This document shows positions 34,614 through 42,126 of a stretch of DNA of 58,897 nt, piece by piece. This DNA is from Bacteroidales bacterium (lineage in GTDB: Bacteria; Bacteroidota; Bacteroidia; Bacteroidales; UBA932). Positions within the stretch are counted from its first letter, which is position 1, and every line of letters starts with the position of its first letter. The DNA is taken from assembly GCA_017398335.1 (NCBI GenBank), contig JAFQGK010000054.1, positions 1 to 58,897 of the forward strand. The letters run 5' to 3'. A program made the translations under genes and the position numbers. Below the pieces are notes generated by a model. The model ran no database searches and was not told the DNA's origin. It saw nothing but the letters and a program-made list of their open reading frames with translations.

Positions 34614-35567
34614 TTACAGATCCAGAAGAATCTGTTTGAGGACGGTCTGAGCAGATACGACTCTGTTTGCAGCCTCAGGAATTACGATTGACTGAGGACT
34701 TTCTATGACATCGTCTGTGACAATCATGTTTCTTCTTACAGGAAGACAATGCATGAAATATGCGTTGTCCGTAAGTGCCATCTTCTCGCTGTCAACCGTC
34801 CAGTCGCGGTCCGTCGAGAGTACTTTTCCGTAGTTCTCTCCTGTGTATGCTGACCAGTTTTTTGCATATATGAAGTCTGCACCCTCAAAAGCCTTGCGCT
34901 GGTCATATTCGACTGCTGCACGTCCTACGAATGCCGGATCCAGCTCATATCCCTCAGGATGAGTGATTACGAACTCATAATCAGTCATATTGATTCCTTC
35001 GGCGAATGAGTTAGGCACCGCCTGAGGTAGTGCCTTGGGATGCGGAGCCCATGTCATCACTATCTTCGGCTTCTCGACCTTCTTGAATTCCTCTATTGTT
35101 ATCAGGTCTGCAAATGTCTGGAGAGGATGGCGTGTGGCTGCCTCCATGCTGAACACAGGTTTGCCGCTGTATTTGATGAACTGGTTGATTATCACTTCGT
35201 TGTAGTCGTCTTCCTTGCTTTCGAATCTTGCAAATGAGCGTACTCCTATCACATCACAGTAACTACCCATCACAGGTATTGCCTCGAGAAGGTGCTCCGG
35301 TTTGTCGCTGTCCATGATCACTCCACGTTCTGTCTCAAGCTTCCATGCACCTTGGTTGACGTCAAGAACGATAACGTTCATACCAAGATTCAGGGCCGCC
35401 TTCTGAGTGCTCAGTCTGGTTCGCAGACTTGAGTTGAAGAAGATCATAAGCAGGGTCTTGTTACGTCCCAGTTCCTGATCGGCAAATGGGTTCTCCTTTA
35501 CATATTTTGCCGCTTCCAGAGCGTTTGAAAGGTCGCCAAGTTGAGTAATAGATGTGAAATGTCTCAT
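34614..35567 (-). CDS. argF': N-succinylornithine carbamoyltransferase
   Basis: The ATG at 35567 gives a 317-residue protein whose start overlaps the argD stop by 4 bases (ATGA). FFNSSLRTRLSTQKAALNLG is the carbamoyl-phosphate motif. MDSDKPEHLLEAIPVMG has Pro at residue 90; in the Bacteroides fragilis enzyme Pro90 marks the succinylornithine type while Glu at this place marks the acetylornithine type. HCLPVRRNMIVTDDV and a conserved Lys in the active-site loop complete it. It makes N-succinylcitrulline; the substrate call rests on residue 90 and is inferred. Confidence 0.9.
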   Translation of the reverse strand: MRHFTSITQLGDLSNALEAAKYVKENPFADQELGRNKTLLMIFFNSSLRTRLSTQKAALNLGMNVIVLDVNQGAWKLETERGVIMDSDKPEHLLEAIPVMGSYCDVIGVRSFARFESKEDDYNEVIINQFIKYSGKPVFSMEAATRHPLQTFADLITIEEFKKVEKPKIVMTWAPHPKALPQAVPNSFAEGINMTDYEFVITHPEGYELDPAFVGRAAVEYDQRKAFEGADFIYAKNWSAYTGENYGKVLSTDRDWTVDSEKMALTDNAYFMHCLPVRRNMIVTDDVIESPQSIVIPEAANRVVSAQTVLKQILLDL

Positions 35568-36688
35568 AATGTCAGTTCTTTCCAAGCGTTAACGAATGAT
35601 TCAGCTGTTTCCATGGAAACGGTCAATGAAGGCAGAAGTCTTATGACATTCGCACCTGCTGCTCCCGTAAAGAAATGTTTCTCGAAAAGCAGTCTGTCTC
35701 TCAGACCGATATATCCCTCATTAAGTTCCAGTCCTATCATCAGGCCTTTGCCGCGATATTCCTTGACAGCCTTGTCGTTTGCCAGAGCTTTGCGGAAATA
35801 TTCTCCCATCTTCTCTGCATTTTCCACAAGGTGTTCATCTTCAATGATATCCAGTACGGCGAGAGCTGCGGTACATGCCAGATGATTGCCTCCGAATGTC
35901 GTGCCGAGCATTCCATATGATGCCTTGATAGACGGGCTGATCAGCACTCCTCCGATAGGGAATCCGTTACCCATTCCTTTCGCCATGGTGATGATGTCGG
36001 CTCTTACGTCGCAGTGCTGATGAGCGAAGAAGCGGCCTGTCCTTCCATATCCTGACTGTATCTCATCAAGTATTAGGACGCAGCCATATTTGTCGCAGAG
36101 AGATCTTAATCCTTTGAGGAAATCGGCGGTAGGTTCATATATTCCTGCAACACCTTGTATGCCTTCTATTATGACAGCTGCAAAATCTCCTTTCGAAAGT
36201 TCCTTGTCGACAGCCTCTATATCATTCAGGGGAACAAAGACAATGTTTGATGTCGCGTTGAACGGGGACTGGATCTTCGGGTTGTCTGTCGCAGCGACAG
36301 CTCCTGATGTCCTGCCATGAAAAGCCTTTCTGAATGCCAGGACCTTGGCCTTTCCTGTGTGGAAAGATGCGACCTTCAGTGCATTCTCATTGGCCTCAGC
36401 TCCACTGTTGCACAAGAAAAGGGAATAGTCGTCATATCCGCAGACCTTACCCAGCCTGACTGCCAGCTCCCTCTGCAGGGAGTTCTGCACGGCATTCGAA
36501 TAGAAGCCAAGGTTTCCCAGCTGCTCTGACAGCATCTTAACATAGTGAGGATGACAATGACCGACAGAAATTACTGCATGGCCGCCATAAAGGTCGGTGT
36601 ATACTTCACCTTCCTTGTCCCAAAGTGTGGTGTCCAGACCCTTTATAGGCTCTATATCCCACAGTTTATATACTTCAAATAAATTCAT
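35564..36688 (-). CDS. argD: N-acylornithine aminotransferase
   Basis: The 374-residue class-III aminotransferase has FLCNSGAEANENALKVA, AFHGRTSGAVAATD, ILDEIQSGYGRTGRFFA and the PLP lysine in IITMAKGMGNGFPIGG. It transaminates N-acylglutamate semialdehyde to N-acylornithine. It overlaps argF' by 4 bases and starts 31 bases after argC. Confidence 0.9.
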   Translation of the reverse strand: MNLFEVYKLWDIEPIKGLDTTLWDKEGEVYTDLYGGHAVISVGHCHPHYVKMLSEQLGNLGFYSNAVQNSLQRELAVRLGKVCGYDDYSLFLCNSGAEANENALKVASFHTGKAKVLAFRKAFHGRTSGAVAATDNPKIQSPFNATSNIVFVPLNDIEAVDKELSKGDFAAVIIEGIQGVAGIYEPTADFLKGLRSLCDKYGCVLILDEIQSGYGRTGRFFAHQHCDVRADIITMAKGMGNGFPIGGVLISPSIKASYGMLGTTFGGNHLACTAALAVLDIIEDEHLVENAEKMGEYFRKALANDKAVKEYRGKGLMIGLELNEGYIGLRDRLLFEKHFFTGAAGANVIRLLPSLTVSMETAESFVNAWKELTL

Positions 36689-36719
36689 ATTGCTGTTTTC
36701 TAAACCGTCCCTTAAACAT

Positions 36720-37835
36720 TTAGAATGCCGAAGGCTTCAGACGAAGTCCTGTGTCCTCCGGGAGACCGAACATAAGGTTCATATTCTGAACTGCCTGACC
36801 TGCAGCACCTTTTACCAGGTTGTCGATGCACGAAGCTATATGCACATATCCGTCGTGCAGTTCGACATGTACCAGACCCTTGTTTGTGTTGACCACCTCT
36901 TTCATGGATATGCCCTCTGTGCTGTGGAAGACAAACGGAGATTCAGCGTAATAATCCTCGAACAGCTTCCTGTAATCCTCTTCTGTCATACCCTCGGCTG
37001 CCCTGGTATATACGCTCGCAAAAATACCTCTTGCAAAATCTCCCCTCAGCGGAACGAAATTCACTTTAAACTCTACACCTTGTCCGTCAGGAGTAAGGTT
37101 TGTCTGGTTGATGGAGTTGGCATGCCACCCCCGGCTAGGGGGTGCCGGCGCGAGCCGGCGGGGGCCAACGGAATCAATAGACAAACCGTATACCTTCTGA
37201 AGATTCTGCTTGATCTCCGCAAGGTGCTGATGGGTAAACAGTTTATAAATGGAAATATTGTCGGTGCGATAGCTGAAATGTGTGGTCTCTCCTGGCTTCT
37301 TGCCGGCTCCTGTAGAGCCTGTGATGGCTGTCACGTGGATTTCGTCCTGAATCAGTCCGGCTGCTGCAAGAGGAAGTGTAGCAAGCTGGATGGCTGTCGC
37401 GAAGCAGCCCGGATTTGCCACGTCATGAGCCTTGCGTACAGCTTCTCGGGCACTTTCACACAAACCATAGACGAAATTTCTGCCGGCGTAGTCTCCTTCA
37501 AGACGGAAATCGTTTCCCAGGTCTATGATCCTGCATTCCGGCTTGATGTCGTGGGTATCGACGAACTGACGCGAAATGCCGTGACCCAAGCACAGGAAGA
37601 TTACATCCGGATCGTTAAGATCCTTGCCGAAGCAAAGATCTGTTTCTCCGATGAGGTCTCTGTGGACGGATGCGACCGGCGTACCCTCCGACGAAGTCGT
37701 CGTCGCAGCGACGATCTCCACATCCGGGTGATTCAGCAGAATCCTGAACAGCTCGCCTCCGGTGTATCCCGTACCTCCGGCAATGGCCACTTTTATTTTT
37801 TTATTATCAACATTCATAAACAATTCTTTAGCCAT
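36720..37835 (-). CDS. argC: N-acyl-gamma-glutamyl-phosphate reductase with an in-frame palindromic insert
   Basis: The 371-residue protein has VAIAGGTGYTGGELFRILLNHPDVEI, split as GGTGYTGGEL, and HDVANPGCFATAIQL with the active-site Cys, SYRTDNISIYKLFTHQHL, and GLRLKPSAF at the end. Bacteroides ArgC is about 322 residues; this one is longer. Part of the excess is an 18-codon insert between the HQHLAEIKQNL helix and NFVPLRGDF (residues encoded at 37116-37169, VGPRRLAP...WHAN), which is a palindromic element with a twin near 23865. The insert is in frame and the catalytic parts are intact. The start at 37835 or 37817 is possible. Confidence 0.9.
   Translation of the reverse strand: MAKELFMNVDNKKIKVAIAGGTGYTGGELFRILLNHPDVEIVAATTTSSEGTPVASVHRDLIGETDLCFGKDLNDPDVIFLCLGHGISRQFVDTHDIKPECRIIDLGNDFRLEGDYAGRNFVYGLCESAREAVRKAHDVANPGCFATAIQLATLPLAAAGLIQDEIHVTAITGSTGAGKKPGETTHFSYRTDNISIYKLFTHQHLAEIKQNLQKVYGLSIDSVGPRRLAPAPPSRGWHANSINQTNLTPDGQGVEFKVNFVPLRGDFARGIFASVYTRAAEGMTEEDYRKLFEDYYAESPFVFHSTEGISMKEVVNTNKGLVHVELHDGYVHIASCIDNLVKGAAGQAVQNMNLMFGLPEDTGLRLKPSAF
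37116..37169. repeat. 54-bp palindromic element inserted in argC
   Basis: The element is closed by GTTGGC/GCCAAC (37116-37121, 37164-37169) and contains, read on the argC strand, a hairpin GCCGGC-TCGC-GCCGGC then CCCCC-TAGCC-GGGGG and TGGCAT. It is 54 bases, a multiple of three. The inner plan equals the unit at 23865-23919 downstream of htpG, where the outer and first stems have different but still paired sequence. It resembles the Rickettsia palindromic elements (RPE) that insert into genes in frame, though the sequence is different. Confidence 0.85.
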
Positions 37836-37859
37836 TTCTGTCTGTAAAAAGCCACTTTT

Positions 37860-39053
37860 TTACTCCTCAGTCATGCCGTTTACTGAATAATATATCTTCA
37901 ACGGGTTAGCGATAACCTTTGTGAAACCAACAACGTCACGTCCTGTGTATGAATTGTTTATCTCGCCATATGCTCCGAACTTCGAACTCATCAGGTCGTG
38001 CTCGCTTGTACATCCAAGGACTGAGAAATGATATGGCATGAGAGCCACTTCAACCTCGCCTGTGACGTTCTGCTCGATGCTGTCCATCATGGCTTCCATA
38101 TCCCTGCAGACAGGGTCAAGGTACATTGCCTCATGCATCTGCTGGCCATACCAGCCTGCAATCTGGTCTTTCCAGTAAAGCTGGCCCTTGGTGAGAGTGT
38201 GCTTTTCAAGAAGGTGGTGAGCCTTGACTATGATCAGAGGTGCTGCAGCCTCGAAGCCTACGCGGCCCTTGATGCCGATGATGGTGTCACCGATATGGAT
38301 GTCGCGACCGATTCCGAACGGACCTGCAACGTCGCGCACTGCCTTGATCACGTCCACAGGATTCATTTCGACACCGTTGAACGACACCGGCTCACCTTTG
38401 CGGAAGCCGATCTTGATGTGCTCAGGAGTGCTTTTGGTGACTTTTGTCGGATAAGCCTCCTCTGGCAGATATCCGTCGGATGACAAAGTCTCGACACCTC
38501 CGATGCTGGTGCCCCAAAGACCCTGGTTGATCGAATATTTCGCCTTCTCCCATGAGAAATCGAATCCGTGCTTCTGAAGGAAATCTATCTCGAACTGACG
38601 GGTGAATCCCTCGTCACGTACCGGTGCAATGATCTTCACTTCCGGTGCCAGAATCTCGAACACGATGTCGAAGCGCACCTGGTCGTTTCCTGCTCCTGTG
38701 CTTCCGTGCGCCACAGCTCCTGCTCTCAGCTCCTTGACATGATTCAGGACTTCGAGTGCCTGGAAAACCCTCTCTGAGCTTACAGAAAGGGGATAAGTTG
38801 CGTTCTTGAGTATGTTCCCGTAGATAAGATACTTTATACCTTTTGTGTAATATGTCCCGACCGCGTTCACATTCTTATGGGATGTGGCTCCGAGGGCAAG
38901 CGCACGCTCCTCGATGGCTTTTTCCTCCTCTGCAGAAAAACCTCCGGTGTTGACCATTACAGTATGTACTTCGTATCCTTTTTCCTTAAGGTAAGGGACA
39001 CAGAATGATGTGTCAAGTCCGCCGCTGAAGGCGAGTACGACTTTATTGTTCAT
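37860..39053 (-). CDS. argG: argininosuccinate synthase
   Basis: From the ATG at 39053 it has 397 residues. VLAFSGGLDTSFCVPYLKEKG is the PP-loop ATP site; AHGSTGAGNDQVRFDI and the WKDQIAGWYGQQMHEA region fit the synthase family, and NNSYTGRDVVGF closes it. It makes argininosuccinate from citrulline and aspartate. It follows the GNAT gene by 7 bases. Confidence 0.95.
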   Translation of the reverse strand: MNNKVVLAFSGGLDTSFCVPYLKEKGYEVHTVMVNTGGFSAEEEKAIEERALALGATSHKNVNAVGTYYTKGIKYLIYGNILKNATYPLSVSSERVFQALEVLNHVKELRAGAVAHGSTGAGNDQVRFDIVFEILAPEVKIIAPVRDEGFTRQFEIDFLQKHGFDFSWEKAKYSINQGLWGTSIGGVETLSSDGYLPEEAYPTKVTKSTPEHIKIGFRKGEPVSFNGVEMNPVDVIKAVRDVAGPFGIGRDIHIGDTIIGIKGRVGFEAAAPLIIVKAHHLLEKHTLTKGQLYWKDQIAGWYGQQMHEAMYLDPVCRDMEAMMDSIEQNVTGEVEVALMPYHFSVLGCTSEHDLMSSKFGAYGEINNSYTGRDVVGFTKVIANPLKIYYSVNGMTEE

Positions 39054-39060
39054 ATGTTTT

Positions 39061-39618
39061 CTATTTTTGATTTTCAATGATTATATGCTCTGAAGGATCG
39101 TAGAGGAGTCCGGTACATAGGCACATCCTGAATGAGTTGGACTCCAGAATAGGGTAGTTGCGGCATCCCTGACATCCTTTCCAGAATTCAGGATCGTCTG
39201 TCAGAAGAGCAAACGGAACCGGACGGAATCCAAGTTCGTAATTCATCTTCATGACTGCCGCACCAGTGGTGATGCTGAATATCTTTGCTTCAGGAAAAAG
39301 TTCCTGAGAAAGCTGGAAAATACGTCTTTTGATTCTCATTGCAAGTCCCTGGCCTCTGTATGGATGAGCCACGATAAGTCCGGAATTGGCGACGAACTGC
39401 TTGTGCCCCCATGTCTCTATATAAGAGAATCCGGCAAATTTCCCGTCTTCTGTAATGGCGATTACGGCTTTTCCCGCCATAATCTTTTCGGTAATATACT
39501 CAGGAGTTCTACGGGCGATACCCGTTCCGCGCTCTCTGGCGGATATGAATACTTCTTCGCAGATTTCGTCTGCATATTTTGTATGGCTTTCATCAGCCAC
39601 GACTACATTAAACGTCAT
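39061..39618 (-). CDS. GNAT-family acyltransferase at the head of the arginine operon
   Basis: The 185-residue protein has the GNAT acyl-CoA loop in LIVAHPYRGQGLAMRIKRRIF and TTGAAVMKMNYELGF. It ends with a Cys-rich part, WKGCQGCRNYPILESNSFRMCLCTG, written as CxxC and CxC pairs (GCQGC, CLC), which may bind a metal. A gene of this type sits before argG in several Bacteroidota arginine operons. No argA or argJ is in this window, so it may supply the missing N-acyl (succinyl?) glutamate step. That is inference from position. Confidence 0.6.
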   Translation of the reverse strand: MTFNVVVADESHTKYADEICEEVFISARERGTGIARRTPEYITEKIMAGKAVIAITEDGKFAGFSYIETWGHKQFVANSGLIVAHPYRGQGLAMRIKRRIFQLSQELFPEAKIFSITTGAAVMKMNYELGFRPVPFALLTDDPEFWKGCQGCRNYPILESNSFRMCLCTGLLYDPSEHIIIENQK

Positions 39619-39630
39619 AACAGAACTTTA

Positions 39631-39643
39631 CACGTTTTACGTG
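39631..39643. promoter_or_regulatory. palindrome before the arginine operon, candidate operator
   Basis: CACGTTTTACGTG is a perfect palindrome around a T-rich centre, 13 bases upstream of the GNAT start on the minus strand. It could be a repressor site or a short mRNA hairpin over the start. No repressor of the operon is encoded here. Confidence 0.35.
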
Positions 39644-39659
39644 ATATTTAAAAAGGGAT

Positions 39660-39814
39660 ATGGTACGGATTGTCCCGAATGCGGGAATCGTAGGGATCCT
39701 AACGGCAAGACAAACCGAGATTGTCAATTGCAATTGGGAGGGAATTGCTTCGAGAGCCCCTCCTAGAGTCGGACAAATATGATCCCTGATTTCTTCATAA
39801 CTTGACAAAGTTAA
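39660..39814 (-). promoter_or_regulatory. promoter and structured leader of the arginine operon
   Basis: A TAACTTTG box on the minus strand lies at 39807-39814, which gives a leader of about 190 bases. On that strand the leader has GGAGGG...CCCTCC (at 39765-39739), the palindrome CAATTGCAATTG (39725-39736), CCCG-CATT-CGGG (39674-39685) and a T-run before ATAT. It could be an attenuator or a regulatory RNA; I recognise no known riboswitch. Confidence 0.4.
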
Positions 39815-39836
39815 ACAATTATCTGGATTTAATTGC

Positions 39837-39844
39837 TAACTTTG
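39837..39844 (+). promoter_or_regulatory. -7 promoter box for the 39878 gene
   Basis: TAACTTTG fits TAnnTTTG and lies 33 bases before the ATG at 39878. With the minus-strand box at 39807-39814 it makes a divergent promoter region. Confidence 0.5.
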
Positions 39845-39877
39845 CCGAAAATTTTATCCCGAAAACCGTCAATTTAA

Positions 39878-40114
39878 ATGGCCAGAAAGAAAAAAATATC
39901 TGTCTCAGGCGTCGATCCTGAATATCTGAAGAAGCAGAAGGCTGCTCTTGTCAGGAAGCATAGGCAGATAATATATCTGAATGACAGTGAAGTAGCTGCC
40001 ATCAACCGGTATTGCGAGAGGTTTCGTGTAAACGCAAAAGCCTCGCTGTATCGCGAGGCCATTATGCAGAAAGTTCTTTCCGAACTGGATGATAATCCGC
40101 CGACTTTGTTCTAG
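39878..40114 (+). CDS. small basic protein, ribbon-helix-helix-like
   Basis: The 78-residue protein begins with a basic stretch (MARKKKISVSG), then RQIIYLNDSEVAAINRYCERF and KASLYREAIMQKVL, a strand followed by two helices as in ribbon-helix-helix proteins. It may bind DNA or form an adaptor; homologues are common in Bacteroidota without a named role. Its stop overlaps that of the converging zinc peptidase in the palindrome CTAG. Confidence 0.7.
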   Translation: MARKKKISVSGVDPEYLKKQKAALVRKHRQIIYLNDSEVAAINRYCERFRVNAKASLYREAIMQKVLSELDDNPPTLF

Positions 40115-40785
40115 TCCCTGCTTCTTGCTATTCCGATGTAGTAGAGAAGTGTTGCAAGAGATCCCAAGGCAGCAATGACATATGTGTATGCTGCCCATTT
40201 GAGTGCGTCTATAGCCATAGGGCGTGTCTGTGAGTCTGTCACTCCTGCGTTCTCCAGCCATGAAATAGCCCTGACGCTTGCATTTATCTCCACGGGAAGA
40301 GTAATGAAACTGAATAGTGTAGTTGTCGCGAAAAGTGCGATGCCGAGCCAAAGAAGGCCAGGGAAAGATTGAAAGAATATCACTCCTGCAAGCAGCACCC
40401 ATTGTACGATGTTTGATGCAAAGTTTACCACAGGAACGAGTGCCGAACGCATTCTAAGAGGAGCATATCCGTAAGCATGCTGTACAGCGTGTCCGCATTC
40501 ATGTGCGGCAACGGCAGCCGCTGCAACGCTCCTGCTTGCATAAACACCCTCGCTGAGGTTGACAGTCTTTGTCTGAGGATTGTAATGGTCTGTCAACATA
40601 CCTCTTGTCGCAACAACCTTTACGTCATTGATACCATTGTCACGAAGCATCTTCTCAGCCACTTCCGCTCCGGACATACCGTTGCTTACAGGAATCTTAG
40701 AATACTTGTTGAAACGGCTCTGCAGCATACTCTGGACGAGGAAGCTCAAGGCCATGATGGCAATCATTATTACCCAAATGCTCAT
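40111..40785 (-). CDS. membrane zinc metallopeptidase, YugP type
   Basis: The 224-residue protein has a first helix (WVIMIAIMALSFLVQSML), the zinc motif AAHECGHAVQHAYGYAPL near residue 95, and two more hydrophobic segments in the C-terminal half (VQWVLLAGVIFF, LLWLGIALFA). It fits the Zn_peptidase_2 family of single-gene membrane proteases. The physiological substrate is unknown. It converges with the small gene at 39878. Confidence 0.85.
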   Translation of the reverse strand: MSIWVIMIAIMALSFLVQSMLQSRFNKYSKIPVSNGMSGAEVAEKMLRDNGINDVKVVATRGMLTDHYNPQTKTVNLSEGVYASRSVAAAAVAAHECGHAVQHAYGYAPLRMRSALVPVVNFASNIVQWVLLAGVIFFQSFPGLLWLGIALFATTTLFSFITLPVEINASVRAISWLENAGVTDSQTRPMAIDALKWAAYTYVIAALGSLATLLYYIGIARSRD

Positions 40786-40927
40786 TTTCTATCTTTTTTA
40801 AATGTTTATTAAAAGCAGTACTGACATTTTGTCCGGTTCTTTTCGTAAAACCGGCTTATAAATACGGCCGCATATATATGCAAAAACTATGCAGTAGTTA
40901 TAAATGTATTTTTTCGGGAATATTTAG

Positions 40928-40935
40928 TAAATTTG
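40928..40935 (+). promoter_or_regulatory. -7 promoter box for alr
   Basis: TAAATTTG fits TAnnTTTG and lies 40 bases before the ATG at 40976. Confidence 0.5.
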
Positions 40936-40975
40936 CAGGTTGCCTTATGGGAAGGTGACAGATTGTACTGATAAG

Positions 40976-42085
40976 ATGGAAAGAAACGAGGATTTCTCAA
41001 GACTGGAGATAAGCCTTCCGGCTTGTCTGGATAATTACAGATATTTCAGGTCGAAGCTTGAACCTTCGACCAGACTGCTTGTGCTGGTAAAGGCAAATGC
41101 ATATGGACATGGTGCAACGGAATTCGCATCACTTATGGAAAATGCAGGTGCTGACTATCTGGCGGTGGCGTATCCTGTTGAGGGTGTGGAACTTAGAGAG
41201 GCCGGAATCAAGACTCCCATTATGGTGCTTACTGCCGGAACGGACTTCTTCAATGAGATAATCGACTATGGTCTTGAGCCAGGTATTCCGAATCTGAGTT
41301 CCCTCAAGGTCCTTTGCGAGGTGCTGAAGGGAAGGGGAGTGACAGATTTCCCTATCCATATAAAGCTTGACACAGGCATGCACCGTCTTGGCTTCATGAC
41401 AGAAGAGATACCTTCGCTGACAGAATTTCTGTCAGGATGTCATGAGGTAAAGGTCAAATCTGTTTATTCTCATCTGGCTGCGGCTGACGATCCTGAAAAC
41501 GATGGCTTTACCATAGGACAGGCTGAGTTGTTTGTCCGTAATGCAGATATGGTGTCTGCTACGCTCGGCTACAGGCCGCTGTACCATCTTCTTAATTCTG
41601 CAGGTATCGAAAGATTTCCTCAGTATCAGTTCGATATGGTTCGTCTTGGCATCGGAATCTATGGCGTCAGTGCCATACCCGGAAATAGATTGAGTCCGGT
41701 AGCATCGTTTAAATGTAAGGTGCTGCAGATCAAGACTCTCAAGCCTGGTGATGGAACCATCGGCTATGGCAGACATGGTCATATAGCTCCTGAAGGGACG
41801 GTTATTGCGACTATTCCTGTGGGATATGCTGATGGTGTAGACCGTCATCTCAGCTGTGGCAAGGGCTTCTTTACTGTCAATGGACACAGAGTGCCGACAA
41901 TCGGTAATATTTGTATGGATATGTGTATGCTTGATGTAACAGGTCTTGACGTGAAGGTAGGAGATACGGTCACAATCTTCGGAGAGGATCCTTCCATTAC
42001 TGAACTTGCGGACATCCTCGGCACCATCCCTTACGAAATTCTTACTTCCGTTCCTCGTCGTATCGAGCGCGTCATAGTACGATAA
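40976..42085 (+). CDS. alr: alanine racemase
   Basis: The 369-residue PLP enzyme has the lysine in LLVLVKANAYGHGATEFA, VKSVYSHLAAAD, FDMVRLGIGIYGVS, GTIGYGRHG, and TIPVGYADGVDR with the catalytic Tyr region. It makes D-alanine for peptidoglycan. It is a stand-alone racemase rather than the MurF-fused form of many Bacteroidota, although such a fusion may exist elsewhere. A strong bidirectional terminator follows. Confidence 0.95.
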   Translation: MERNEDFSRLEISLPACLDNYRYFRSKLEPSTRLLVLVKANAYGHGATEFASLMENAGADYLAVAYPVEGVELREAGIKTPIMVLTAGTDFFNEIIDYGLEPGIPNLSSLKVLCEVLKGRGVTDFPIHIKLDTGMHRLGFMTEEIPSLTEFLSGCHEVKVKSVYSHLAAADDPENDGFTIGQAELFVRNADMVSATLGYRPLYHLLNSAGIERFPQYQFDMVRLGIGIYGVSAIPGNRLSPVASFKCKVLQIKTLKPGDGTIGYGRHGHIAPEGTVIATIPVGYADGVDRHLSCGKGFFTVNGHRVPTIGNICMDMCMLDVTGLDVKVGDTVTIFGEDPSITELADILGTIPYEILTSVPRRIERVIVR

Positions 42086-42090
42086 ATAAG

Positions 42091-42118
42091 AAAAACGGAG
42101 CTTCAGGGCTCCGTTTTC
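42091..42118. terminator. bidirectional terminator after alr
   Basis: AAAACGGAGC and GCTCCGTTTT pair around a short loop. It separates alr from the converging VOC gene. Confidence 0.85.
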
Positions 42119-42126
42119 TGTTGTCG

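Noticed and set aside
36720-37835. argC as a pseudogene because of its odd proline/arginine-rich stretch
   Set aside because: The insert is a multiple of three and the frame continues to the normal GLRLKPSAF end with active-site motifs intact.
36597-37847. Long plus-strand open frame of about 416 codons opposite argC and argD
   Set aside because: It is antisense to two clear enzymes, has no recognisable domain and is rich in Cys and His as expected for the complement of real coding DNA.
39661-39766. Plus-strand peptide with DCPECGNRR opposite the arginine leader, as a zinc-finger gene
   Set aside because: It is part of a frame that starts in the antisense of the GNAT gene, lacks its own start, and ends after a few residues; structure of the leader explains the sequence better.
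39661-39780. A tRNA-like relic in the arginine leader
   Set aside because: CCCG-CATT-CGGG and other stems do not fold into a cloverleaf and no T-loop GTTCGA is present.
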